DNA from: Fasciolopsis buskii
Taxonomy: Eukaryota; Platyhelminthes; Trematoda; Plagiorchiida; Fasciolidae
DNA length: 64,000 nucleotides
Assembly: GCA_008360955.1 (NCBI GenBank)
Contig: LUCM01000233.1
Location: forward strand, 76,796-140,795
Direction of reading: 5' to 3'
Part shown: one piece after another, positions 11,190-21,479 of the stretch
Layout of the letters: each line of letters starts with the position of its first letter
How positions within the stretch are numbered: the first letter of the stretch is position 1
Translations under genes and position numbers: made by a program
Notes under the pieces: generated by a model
What the model was told of the DNA's origin: nothing
Databases searched by the model: none
What the model saw: the letters and a program-made list of their open reading frames with translations, nothing else

Positions 11190-12838
11190 TCCATTCTGGT
11201 GTTGCTGAGTACCATCAACCGTTCCCTGTTTACGAAAATGTCGGATCTGTCACTCACTCTTCAACCACCGATCCATGTTCACACGTGTCATCTGCATACA
11301 AGAATCGTGGTTGAACCCGGATATCGCTGATTCACTCGTGTCGTTAGATAGTTTCAGACTCAATCGGCAAGAGAGAGTTTCGAACAAGAAGAAAAAGGAA
11401 AACGGTGTGGCAACATACATAAACTCCTTCTGGTCTGGCAAGTCCAAAGTTGTTTATACGTACTCTCTAAACGGAATTAACTGTCTTCAAATAGCGTCAT
11501 TCTAGGTTTTGTCGCCATACTAGCACAGTCATAATGAACCTATATACCGCCCCTTTTAGATCGCAACAAAATATCACATCTCGACTCTTTTCTGGTATTT
11601 ATTGTTCCTCTTCTTGAGGGGAATCTGCATATTGTCGTAAAAGATTTCAACCATGCATCTATTCTACCACTGACTGCGTGATTTGAGTAGCCTCTGTGTT
11701 TCTCACGCTAGAGGCGGCTCCATTTCGCATAGTTATAACCAACTACTCTGATTTATTTTCCCCGAAACTGCGTGCTCCCATATTAAGTAGTGATCTTTGT
11801 CTGCTTCTGTTAAGGCCCAAAATATACTCTAGATCAGCTTTCCATCCCTTCAAGCGAACAAATCAAATCCAAATTCGCCTCCCTAACTTTTCATACAACA
11901 ACCCTATTGTTCTTCAGAAATCACTTTCATTCGCATCTACCTGTTTCTCTTTTGAACCACTGCTCAATGACAATGTCAAATCTGTCACAGAGACAGCCAA
12001 CGCACTCTTTGATATTTGCTGTCTCTCAGAAACAATATTCTTCTCAAATGTCCGTATCTCTACACAGAAACTGAAATCTCTAAGAAGACGCAAGGAGCAT
12101 TTCTACAAATCCAGTAATAACTCGAGCATGCGATATATTCTCAAACTAATAAGAGCTGAAATCAAACGCATTGACATAACATTCGCCAGCCAACTCCTGA
12201 GTGGTAACAACAATCCATTCCTATGGAAACGCATTCGAAGAAGCAGCACCCAAAATTTCCTGCGGATGTCGACAGCATCAATCGTGCTCTCATCCATCCT
12301 TCCACTTATACCCCGACCATATTTGAACAGGCTGACGATATGACAGTGACAAGTTTTTCTAGGGAAGAGGTACTCGGCATTATCCGCACCACTAAAATCA
12401 CCACATGGGTTCGTCCTAATAGTCGGTCCTCAGCCTAAATCTAACAGGTCCACTTTGGACGCCATCGCCTCCCTCATTCACTACATTTGTAAGTCCTTAA
12501 ACGCATCAATGAGATCTGTGTTGCGGCTTTCTAGAATATTCGTCGGCATTCGATTCGATCTCACGGTCTTTTCTACTTCACAAGCTGAAAACATTTGGTT
12601 GTCCCAGGCCTTTATTAGCATGGCTGTCTGATTACTTTACTAGCCGAACCCAGTGCATACGAATGGACAGCAAAACTTCAAAACCGTTGATTAACAACTC
12701 AGGCGTGCTTCAGGGTGCTGTTCTTTCACCGCTTCTCTTCTCTACTTATATCAGGGACTTATCAACTAGCTCCCATTCATCTATGTAAGTATGATGGATG
12801 ATGTTACTCTCTCTCTCTCTCAAGCCGTTCCGAACAAC
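11190..12838 (+). mobile_element. CR1-type LINE, copy A (internally deleted, 3' truncated)
   Basis: Endonuclease, linker and RT motifs occur in order on the plus strand. The AP-endonuclease piece ICIQESWLNPDIADSL then NGVATYINS lies at 11275-11505. A 215-codon frame (11696-12343) covers the endonuclease-RT linker with LKSLRRRKE and IRAEIKRI. The RT start FSREEVLGIIRT lies at 12355-12390, NSGVLQGAVLSPLLFS at about 12688-12735, and MMDDVTLSL in place of the YADD box at about 12790. From about 11400 to 12838 it is nearly identical to copy B at 35.77-37.46 kb, except that 260 bp present in copy B (36803-37062) are missing at 12436/12437. Several frames are broken, so it is not functional. Confidence 0.85.
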
Positions 12839-12839
12839 G

Positions 12840-13200
12840 TCAGGGCAAACAAGCCTGTTCATTGGTTTACATGAGAGTGCGCACGTTGAAGGAATCGAGA
12901 TCCAGAGGGTGACGCGGCTTGGGAACATGTGAGCTAGAAGACTTAAAACCACTTACGACACTAGTTGACAACGAGGCGCGTTCCATATCGGGCACGCTAT
13001 CAGTAATGGTATTGTGGGTAGGATGAGGGGGCAAAGGGGAACGGTTTGCCACTGGAAACAGGCTAAATAAAAGAGGGAACTGAGCAGAAGCAAATCTATC
13101 ACTACCCACCCTGCTCGATGCAATGAACAGCTTGGTCCTGATTATCTTACGCGGCGACCGATGAAGTTATTTGTAGACGTGTCAGCTAGTACAGCCACTA
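12840..13200 (-). mobile_element. RTE LINE, 5' UTR and endonuclease start
   Basis: On the minus strand DSFNVRTLM (12870-12900) is the endonuclease start motif. The DNA upstream matches the 5' region of the RTE at 62.9-63.2 kb: 'aataaaagagggaac', 'tatcactaccc' and 'ggtcct.attatc' blocks occur in the same order (13068-13145 here, 63063-63150 there). It breaks abruptly at about 12838 against CR1 copy A. Confidence 0.65.
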
Positions 13201-13690
13201 AACAGAAATGACTAGGGTTCTCAACCAAGGCCTCTGCTTCTAGAAAAAATCTGACAGCAACGTAGCGGGGAGTAGCTGGGTGGAAGACTATTTACTTTGA
13301 TCAACTATTCTTCAAACTGGGGGACCAGCAGCCTACTTTCTCAGGCCTCAACCCAATGACCTTCCAGGCGTGACTAAATCTCCGGATTGAGATTAGCTAT
13401 CCCATATAATTTGTCGGCCCATGCAGGAAAGCCATCACACCACGACAAAGTGCAGTTTCACTGCAATTGTTCACTCTACTTTTCGTTACAAAGTTCAGAA
13501 TAAGACAACCCTGATGAATATCTCTTGCTATAGTAAGCTCCAGTAAGCGATTGTAATAAGCACGGACTCAGCTCCGGACGTTCGAATAAAATAATTGGGA
13601 AAGGAAAACGAGCTTCGCCAGTACGCTCTCTAGTAGGAGGTATCGCCGAGAAATTGCACAGTTGAAGATCGCCTTGGAATTAAGAAATAC
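13200..13690. other. no gene recognised
   Basis: Nothing supported. A 65-codon minus ORF begins at 13765 and runs back to 13568 without motifs. Confidence 0.45.
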
Positions 13691-13694
13691 GGAG

Positions 13695-13990
13695 ACCGCG
13701 TGACTATCGAAAGTGTGTTCTAGTATCTGCCGTATAGGAAACCTGTGATCGAGGTCTGTCACCAAAAAGATCAGCAGTTCGAATCCCAGACCCGCCGATC
13801 ACTTTGATGGCGGATGACAACTCGATGACGTTCAGTTTGTTACCGTACCTGACCCAAAGAAATCTTGTTTTTCCATTCAAATCCAATTTTCACGGTTAAG
13901 GTTGCCGGTTCTTTCCCCCCCCCTTGCATTCCGATACCAGGCTTGTCATAGAAAAAATCCCAACCAGGTTGAATGCCGTCTAACAGGTAG
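13695..13990 (+). repeat. tRNA-derived SINE relic (copy 2)
   Basis: A B-box-like AGTTCGAATCCCAG at about 13777-13790 is followed by a body aligned with copy 1: 'gatcactttgatggcggatgacaactc', 'tccaattttcacggt', 'ccggttctttccc' and 'ggcttgtcatagaaaaaat'. The A-box region is weak. The long ORFs on the minus strand here (13704-13886, 13840-14193) are antisense to the SINE. Confidence 0.55.
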
Positions 13991-14640
13991 ATACCTGCCT
14001 GCATTGTTTGACTTGTAAGCATATTCTTAAAGGTTTGTTGCGGAAATGGGTGTGGCATCGAACCGGGATGCCCAGTAGTGGAAGTCGTGTATCCAATGCG
14101 GAAGCTGAACTTCTGTGATGACACTTGGCACGCGTTCGCGTTTTCATGAGCTCCCTTGCGATTACATAACGGCCGAGTATAGCGCCAATCCACTCTGCAG
14201 CTAACCAGTTTCCTCGCTCAGCTATCGGCACATTGAACAAACAGCCTACAGTTATCCGCGACACTGACTCGTGGGTGAATGGTCGAGGTTGAATCGGGAA
14301 CTAGTCTTAATCAAATGAACCTCTGAAAGCTCAAGGAACGGGCTGAAGGCGCTACTCCATTGAAGCATGGATGTGACCCATTCAGGCCTCTAAACCACAT
14401 GAAGGACTGTGACTGCTTCTGTCCTGACTACATCCATGGGCCGATAATCTCAATGCCTTCCGACCACTACATGTCAAGCATTAAGGGAAACTGTGGTAGT
14501 CGGGCCTATGTAAGGCGTCCCAGCCACAGGAAGTTGCTTAGATTGTGCGCTCACCTTGAAGGCTAAATCCCAAGCCTGACCCAGTGCTGCTAGGGCTCTG
14601 CCCTATCTCAAGGTATTAGTGCTCAAATGAAGACAGTATT
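13990..14640. other. no gene recognised
   Basis: The 94- and 117-codon minus-strand ORFs ending near 13840-13980 and the 68-codon plus ORF at 14360-14566 show no domain. This stretch may contain more SINE-flanking repeat, but I cannot place it. Confidence 0.4.
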
Positions 14641-14940
14641 CGTGACCATGCTAGACAGTCATATAAGCGGATGGGTCCAAACTACAATGCACGCAACTTT
14701 TTGCCATGAATGTAGTGAGAAGGGCAAATTCATTGTCAGAAGGGTCCACTGCACTTGAGAGGGCAGAGAGAAGCGGTCACTATGACTGAAAAATGGACTG
14801 GGGTAGAAACACAAGGCCTCATTAGGTCAAATGTGGTAATGATCCGGGCTCCCATCTACCGCCAGAGTGAACGGCGAACCTGAGATTCGAACCTCTGATC
14901 TTTTACGCGACATAGTAAATTCACTTGACCACCGCCGGTA
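14640..14940 (-). repeat. tRNA-derived SINE (copy 3), good A and B boxes
   Basis: On the minus strand the head has an A-box-like TGGTCAAGTGA (about 14921-14931) and a B-box GAGGTTCGAATCTC (about 14882-14895). The following 'ggttcgccgttcactctggcgg' and 'ccatttttcag' blocks parallel copies 1 and 2. It is not a tRNA gene: the acceptor stem cannot be closed and the sequence continues into the SINE body. Confidence 0.6.
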
Positions 14941-14944
14941 AATT

Positions 14945-16528
14945 CCTGAGAGCTAAGCGGATTCTACACTAAAGCCAGACCCATTTCAAATTAGTAAAAG
15001 AACCCCACCTAATAAATAACCACAGTAATTTGCTACAATGTGGTTGTTTTAAATCAACTCAATTTCCCGACACGCAACAAAAAAGAGACCGGCAGTTGTT
15101 CGTTTGTTTTCGTAATTCTCTTCTTATTAGTCTTATCTACCCCTACCTCCCCAGTTGTACTCTGTTTCGCTTGGCAGTCTGAAGTCAGGCAGGTGTGAAA
15201 TATATATACGTTGCTAAGGCGTATGTTGAGATAGCTCGATCCCAAACTCGGCACGATACCGTCTGTTAGAAAGTTAAAACAAACACACGAATAGAGCATA
15301 TCATACGGAAACTTCCGGAAACGGTGAAATCAAATGCAGAATCACCATAAACAAGAGAGCAGACTCCGCCTTCTGCATGTAACGGTTGAAAAACAAACGT
15401 ATCTTACTGGTACATCTTTCAGTAGGAGACGGTATCAGAGAGTCGGAAACGGTGCTTCCCAGTCAGGAAAGACATTTGGTCTAATAAACAAACGAAGGGT
15501 ATGACCATGAAGCTTAGAGCAACAAAATCATAAAAGGTATCGCTAGATCAGCTGCGGAGCTTAGCTGGGCGACGGCGAATGTCGCGTACCGCCGGCATAT
15601 ATACGGGCTCACGTGTACGTAATATACGTGTTATCAGAACGTTTCTCCGGCTAACTCCATTTCGAGAGATAACATCTGCCCGCGGGCAGGCTTACTTAGG
15701 AAATGATATGGAATTTAGCCACTGAAAAGCTTTACAAACCGCTAACGCACAAAGATGTGCATCCTTGAGAAGGGATAAACGAATCATCGGATTCCTGCCA
15801 ACTAAAAGACGGTGCTGGACAAATTGCCACCAACTTAGACCGTTATAGCTGTTTTAGCAATAAAACAAAGATTACACAGGCAGGTAACCAGTCATGAACC
15901 CGGAAGTCCAATAGACGCAACAGCTGAACCGAAACAAACAACTTTCCCAAATCAAAACAGCTCAAGAGAGAATATTCACAGCTATTCATCATGCTGCCAT
16001 CAACTGGGAATCTCTTGTTTGATGGGCCAGTCCAACGGAGGAGATGGAGCATTGATCATGGACTGTCGGCAACTACACACACGCACCCACCACACTGGAG
16101 GCGCATAGGTCCAAAAAATTGCGGTGCAAGGGCACAAATCACCACAATCAAAATATGGTGGCGGTCTGGATTCCTAGTGTCCCAACTAACTAGATTTACA
16201 AGTAAATGAATATTCTAAGTTTATGCATCCTGCGCTGAGGCTGCGAAGCGCGACAGAACTGAGTATGATGGAAAGTGCTAGACAACCTTCAGATAACCGA
16301 ACTGCAGGCACTACCTACATAGCTGACAACACCAATATTTGATATCGCGTACCTATTCGAGTCTGATGTGTACACATATAAGATTGGCATAAAACAAGAC
16401 CAAAGTAGATGAGAATATGGAAGCATATTGACTGCGGAACCAATTGAGAGCAAACGAAAAAAGACAAGCAGCATTAGAGATACAAAATTACAGGTAGATT
16501 GGCAATTGTAAATTATGGACACGAGTTA
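14945..16528. other. no gene recognised; 3' flank of stress protein gene at right
   Basis: Short ORFs (81 codons minus at 15054-15299, 69 codons minus at 15843-16052, 72 codons plus at 15991-16209, 77 codons minus at 16289-16522) lack motifs. The last 250 bp lie downstream of the minus-strand stress protein gene. I see no clear AATAAA signal and no poly(A) tract there. Confidence 0.45.
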
Positions 16529-16530
16529 GG

Positions 16531-17040
16531 TTACTTTGAATCCTGAGGTGGGACAATAATGACTGGCACATGAGCATGGTGCAACACATAGTCACTCACA
16601 CTACCCAAAAATGTGCGGCGCACAACCCCAATCCCACGATTTCCCATGACAACGAGGTCAGCTTTGTGCTCTGCAATCGATTTGACCAAAGCGGCACCAG
16701 GTTTATTGTCCACATGCAGAAACGCCTGGGAATTAATCCCATCAGCCTTTGCTTTATGCATATATTGCTGACAAAGCTTCTTACCGGACTGGATACTTTC
16801 CTCCATTACACGGGCCATATCAGGTAGTGGTGGGGACTCCATCGCCATGCCTATGGCAGGGGTTGTGTAGATCGGCTCAATTACAGAAATGAATTTCACA
16901 CAGTCCGATGGCGTGTAGACATTCTTCACATACCATTCATAAGCACGCTCCGAATGCGTACTACCATCAGTTGGAACCAGGACCACACGACCCTTCTTAT
17001 CCTCCACGGACTTCTCGGGCTTTGCCTCCGCCGCCGCCAT
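16531..17040 (-). CDS. universal stress protein (UspA family), 169 aa, single exon
   Basis: An intact frame from ATG (Kozak-like 'ggcaATGG') to stop encodes a single UspA domain, the usual size for small eukaryotic family members. The first beta strand with the nucleotide-binding Asp is VVLVPTDGS (residues 19-27). The ATP-binding motif G-2X-G-9X-G-S is complete: VVMGNRGIG at 131-139 and LGS at 145-147. The final helix and strand, LHHAHVPVIIVP, are at 153-164. A short polar N-terminus precedes the domain, with no signal peptide or membrane segment, so a cytosolic ATP-binding protein is likely. Family members respond to oxidative, nutrient and other stress, but their exact reaction is generally unknown. 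The coding sequence has no intron. I see no poly(A) tail or obvious target duplication marking a retrocopy, and the intact frame argues for a live gene. This is the only confident host gene in the window. Confidence 0.93.
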   Translation of the reverse strand: MAAAEAKPEKSVEDKKGRVVLVPTDGSTHSERAYEWYVKNVYTPSDCVKFISVIEPIYTTPAIGMAMESPPLPDMARVMEESIQSGKKLCQQYMHKAKADGINSQAFLHVDNKPGAALVKSIAEHKADLVVMGNRGIGVVRRTFLGSVSDYVLHHAHVPVIIVPPQDSK

Positions 17041-17101
17041 TGCCTAAACGGAAATGCCAGCCGACAGTCGTCCGCCAATGTATAGACCGGCCTTCAATCG
17101 A

Positions 17102-17443
17102 TCACACAGGCTTTGATTGGTTCATACAACCACGTGGTTCATTGGTCGAACACCATTGGTCTGTCTGTTTCTCTAAAACAACGGTTAGCCATAGCTGGGC
17201 GGTCATGGGATGAACCGATGTGACCTTGGGGATCCGCCTATTGGTCGTGCACTCGTCAACACGCGACACAGCATAAGCAAGGGCAGTGCCTACAACATCG
17301 GTCTCACGCATCGGCTCTGGCGCCCGGATTCGTCCGTTCTGCCGGTAGTCGTGTTCAACGGAGAACTGTTTCGGCCTGCGGTCGGTGTTTTTTGGCGCGG
17401 AAACAAGGCCACCTTTCATCATTATTGGAACTACTTTAGGCAT
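17102..17443 (-). CDS. hypothetical ORF upstream of the stress protein gene, 113 codons
   Basis: An open minus-strand frame ends about 60 bp before the stress protein ATG, in a noticeably GC- and CpG-rich stretch. Its translation is basic at the start (PIMMKGGLVSAPKNTDRRPK) and contains ETDVVGTALAYAVSRVDEC near the middle. I do not recognise the protein. It could be a small gene, a 5' exon or leader of the downstream gene, or a chance frame kept open by the CpG-rich promoter region. The opposite strand also has an 82-codon frame (17210-17458), which weakens the coding case. Confidence 0.3.
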   Translation of the reverse strand: MPKVVPIMMKGGLVSAPKNTDRRPKQFSVEHDYRQNGRIRAPEPMRETDVVGTALAYAVSRVDECTTNRRIPKVTSVHPMTAQLWLTVVLEKQTDQWCSTNEPRGCMNQSKPV

Positions 17444-17460
17444 TATTTTCAGAAATAATT

Positions 17461-17560
17461 GAGGCCTACCAAGTGAGGTAGTTGACCGGTGGTGGGTAAA
17501 TTCAAGCCACCAGCCTTCACGTTGAAACCCCGTGATGTTGACTACTCGCCCATCGACGGT
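17461..17560 (-). repeat. tRNA-derived SINE fragment (copy 4)
   Basis: On the minus strand 'gtgaaggctggtggcttgaa', then 'cccaccaccggtcaact' and 'ctcacttgg' match, in order, the SINE at 26772-26965. The B box is mutated (TTGAATTT in place of TTCGAATCC) and the A-box side is poorly preserved. Confidence 0.55.
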
Positions 17561-17564
17561 CAGT

Positions 17565-17980
17565 GCTTCTCTGAGATCTGTCGATAGTGAGAACGGGAAC
17601 CTTGATAGTCTACATTAAATGATTTTTGTCCAGAGCACTCTTGTTCCGAATGAGCTTTGGTCTGACCACAATTGAATGAACTGAAATGCACTTACGGGTG
17701 AACACGGATGTACATGCAGACCTGCATTTGCAATAATAATAATAATGTTCTATTTTTTCTAGGATTAGGGAGAAGTAGGGGGTGCTCAGTGAAAATCATC
17801 CAAGCATTACTTTCGAGATTTTATTAACTGGACTTCTGATTAGTGGTAGTTTGACAAATTCCATTCAGTTAGCCCTATTTTCCAGGATAATGCGGTAGCT
17901 GATTAGGAGACATGCTAATTACTAAGAGCATCCCAAGCGTCTTCTTTATTCAACCTCAGTTGCACGTCCAGGAAAACAAG
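17565..17980. other. no gene recognised
   Basis: Nothing supported. A short AT-rich 'aataataataataatg' run lies at about 17730. Confidence 0.45.
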
Positions 17981-17984
17981 GCTA

Positions 17985-18350
17985 TGGCAGTATATATATA
18001 GATATATAGAGAGAGAGAGAGTTGAGAAAGCGTGCACTGAGCTAATGCGTTTATCGCGACGTTTCAATCCAAACTAGGACTCGTTGTCAAACGTGAATGA
18101 GTGATTGAATGGGATCGCTAGTTCCGTTCGTTTTTGTGCACTGTCCGTCTGTTTGTCTCTCTATTCTGCATCCGGGTCTTGTTAAGATGACGTAATGTTT
18201 GTCAATCTCCACATGCCGATTGAACGAGTTATTCGAGTGGAGGGCTTCAAGAATCAGTCGCTCCCCCTTTCTGTTTGCCCGGCTGACTACCTTTGCGTTG
18301 TTGATGTTGACCTCATATATATGTATATACCTGCAGGACACAAACATGGT
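17985..18350 (-). mobile_element. Penelope-like element 3' end (GIY-YIG C-terminus and terminal repeat)
   Basis: The minus frame 18087-18347 contains NNAKVVSRANRKGERLILEA and then NSFNRHVEIDKHY, which fits the C-terminal end of the GIY-YIG endonuclease in Penelope-like elements. It is followed at about 18030-18092 by a hammerhead-like stretch and then by (GA)n/(TA)n microsatellite at 17990-18020, consistent with the 3' end of such an element. No RT is left, and the rest of the element is not adjacent. Confidence 0.55.
18061..18092 (-). ncRNA. hammerhead-like core at PLE end, variant
   Basis: Minus strand: TTGACAACGA followed by a short stem (GTCC ... GGAT) and GAAACGTCGCG. The 3' core GAAAC is intact. 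The 5' core has three extra bases compared with CTGANGA, so the fold is doubtful and cleavage activity unlikely. It counts mainly because the same GAAACGTYG end appears in the other PLE relics here. Confidence 0.3.
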
Positions 18351-18649
18351 GCCAACGAAACATGCGAGTGGTGGGCAAATAAAGGGGAGGGGAAATAGTA
18401 TGCCTTAACAAACCTATTATTTTCCTGTTTTTGCCATACACATTTTGCGATTTTTGATTGTTTTCGATTTATTAATAAGGGGGATGAGTTCTATAGACTG
18501 GCTGTACAGCACTGGCGCCACTGACTTCGGTTCTGAGCTTTATCTCAGCGTCTCCAACCAACAACAGTCCTCATCTCTCGGGCCCCAACCAGGAAGACGT
18601 GACGCACCAAACGAGTTCAAGACCGAAACTAACTTCTTCATGGCTCTAA

Positions 18650-19880
18650 GCTAAGTCATAGTCTTACCGCCAGGTCGCTGTTTCCAGTTTTGCTCAACAT
18701 GTGCAAAAAGAGCACGGGAAGGTAGATGATGGGCAGGAGTACGCAATACATACCCAAGCCAACGAAAGTCATGTAGAGCGATTATCTCGGTCAGAGGACA
18801 GCTGTCCGCATCCAACACACGCCGACATACCTCATCATTGCACACCCGATGTTCCCACCAGACAGCAGCAATGCTTCGCAGATTTCGGTGGTCGAATAGA
18901 GAAGGTCGTCGGGCATCCTCAACTCATAGAAGCCAGGTCTCGCAACCGTGAAGCAGGCCACTACAAACTGTCCAGAATAAAGCGTTCTGTAGAACGTCCT
19001 CTGTGACAAAGTCGAGAAGGAATGGGGATATAAACGACCTTGCCATACTCTAATGAAGCCGACGAATGGTGGCAAAAGCTGGCCATAAGCCTTAACCCGA
19101 CCTGAGGTATGGGGGTACCCCGCTTTGAGGACCGACATACTCTTTCAGGTACTCCATTCCTCAGCAAACAGAGTCATAGTGCAGACGCATCAATGGAGTC
19201 AAAGATTGCACATATGTCCAAGAACTCGATGATTGTTGGCCTTTAGGAAGTAAAACGGTGCACTAAAAGCTGTCAGAGAGTGAAGATTTGTTCGACGCAT
19301 CCACGACCAGCGCGAAACCCAGCCTTCATGTGTACTGTACAAGCTGCCAAGAATGACGGACAGTGATTGGTTTGACGCATTCCGGGCTAGGCTAATACCC
19401 TTATTGCTAAGACAGTCACTGTGCAAACCCTTTTTTAACATGCGGGCGACGATCGACTCCCCCTCCCTTTGAGGAGGGGACTTTCTCAGAGTACCAAATC
19501 TTCGGGAACAAAACGTGAAGTTCTCTGTCCGCTTCAATTTCTCCATCTTCAAATAGAGTTTGGAAAGGCTGTCGGAGCCCAGGGCCTTATGACTTCCTAA
19601 AGCTCGGGTTTCCTTGGTGATCTCTGCCTTAGTAAGTAGATCTTTTGTAATAGGCCACCCGACTCGCTGCAGGGGGCGCTGATGCTGAGGGCCAGCTAAA
19701 TCGTGCTTGAAATTGCTACACCTAGCTTACAAGACTTCGCTGTAGGTTGTGGATAAGCGAACCGTCAGCTTCGCGGGTCGTTTCGCTCACACGTAGGTCG
19801 GATGAGGTGAAACAGTTTGCGGGAATTTCCCATGGCGAAAGCATTTCCCACTTCCTAAGCTCGTTGAGACCACCAGATCA
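18650..19880 (-). mobile_element. RTE LINE reverse transcriptase, broken
   Basis: Minus strand, in order with several frameshifts: LTKAEITKETRALGSHKALG (about 19590-19650), a decayed form of the 'IPIFKKG..SDC.N.RGISL' segment (LKKGLHSDCLSNKGISLARN, about 19385-19445), GWVSRWSWMRRTNLHSL in place of the GFRPGRGC.DQIF motif, the mutated D-containing palm strand, a C-terminal VEDARRPSLFDHRNLRSIA-like piece, and WLGYVLRTPAHHLP at 18651-18845. Domain order and spacing fit an RTE RT through its C-terminal tail. The YADD box is not recognisable, so the element is dead. It is a different subfamily from the copy at 60-63 kb, with a 'RALFAHVEQNWK' tail. Confidence 0.75.
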
Positions 19881-19884
19881 CGCG

Positions 19885-21475
19885 ACCGCTATACAAACTT
19901 GCACGGAGTTCACGTCTTGATACTAGCCGTGTTTCATTATAATCGTCACTAGTCGAGATCGACTGGCGGGCATCAAGAAGGCGCAGAGACAGCGGAAATC
20001 TAGGGTGTCACAAAGTGATGGGTCAAGTCACAGCTCATTAAGTCGGCAGAATGTGTTATTCTTGATAGGCGACCAGTACTCATTGATATTTTGAGGTAGA
20101 GGCAATCCTAGATTTTCACCAGGTGAGCTTTGAAAAACTGATGGTCGAATCGAATCACAGCTTGCCGCAATCTAACCGATACTGCACCATGCGTTATGAG
20201 TGTGCGCCAAATTACATGGACAGTTTAGCGCATACTAACTTGTGGTCAGAATCGAGGGTGATGCTGCTGTACGTCTGGGAGTCTTGTAGACAACGCCACT
20301 AATTGTAACTAACAACGTTATGGTCGATTTGGGTCTATCGTTGGATCGAAGAGGGCGAACACCAGGTGGAGTATCGGCGGTTAGGATTTCAGAAGTTCGT
20401 ACTGCCGAGAATCAATTGATGGTCTGAGCACAAAGCCAATAGTCTAATGAAATCCTATATGGTTTTACGCCACTCCACATTTCAGGGTCATGGTCATTGG
20501 CTGGGTGCAGAGCACAACTCGAATCCCAGCTACGCAGAAATGCATCCCCCATTTTACGTTGTCACACATCCCACACAACTGCTCATCATTCTGCTGCTAA
20601 CCTCACGGGAGAAGTCAAGTCAAAGATTTACTCGCCTGTTCCGATAGTTCTAACAAGGTCTCACAACCGGTTTTCTTGATTTGCTATAAACCTTCAAACT
20701 TGACACCGGAGGATCAGCTGCTGAGTTCAGATACAGCAGCATACTTCATTTACCTGCGGATTACCCCGCTATGGAGAGAGTGAATACAATGACCAGGTTT
20801 CGTGCTCTCGACAGTTACCTACACATATGCATCGCTTGCAGATTAACTTAACATACGCACAATCCCGATCATCTTACGTACATGCAGAGCTTGCAGTATG
20901 CTATTACATTTTGTGCTCCTGGATAGCGCCATGTATCTTTGAAACCCCCGTTTGAGGGGCTATTTAGGGTGACAGAGAGAAACGGTCTACTTCGTACTAA
21001 AGGTTGTGATGACAAGCGTGAGTCTATTTTTTGGACTGTCTTGCACGTATGCAACAGCATAGTGGCCTCACTAAGAACCAGTGATAACCCAGGAGCATTT
21101 AACTGGTCCGAACACCGCCACCCTCACGCTGCCTGCCAGTCCAACTGAAACGTGGGTAACACCTCGTGCAAATATATCCGGGACGCACATTCACCGTTCT
21201 ACACCGTTCATGTGTACTCCAATTACCATTCCTTTTATAGCAGTGTATAACAATGGACTTTAAAAGACCTATTTGAAACGAAAAAGCTACTCAGCTGTTG
21301 TATGTTCCGCAGATTATGCCCATCGAACCATAAAACAAACTGTAACTCGAAGAAATTTTTTCCCTTATAAACACCTCAGTTATTTCCATATCCACTGTTA
21401 AGTGTCAAAGATAAGATATGCAACCGTAGTTTGCAGTGTGTGAGTAATTGTCCAACATACTTTTCAAGGATTTTG
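19885..21475. other. no gene recognised
   Basis: Plus-strand frames of 60-69 codons at 20447-20679 and 20939-21263 have no motifs. A B-box-like 'actcgaatccca' at about 20517 is isolated. Confidence 0.45.
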
Positions 21476-21479
21476 AAAC

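Noticed and set aside
16570..17213. Plus-strand ORFs of 85 and 101 codons
   Set aside because: They are antisense to the stress protein gene and its GC-rich upstream region.
20485..20540. tRNA-like 'actcgaatccca' block as a SINE
   Set aside because: No A box at the right distance and no body shared with the other copies.
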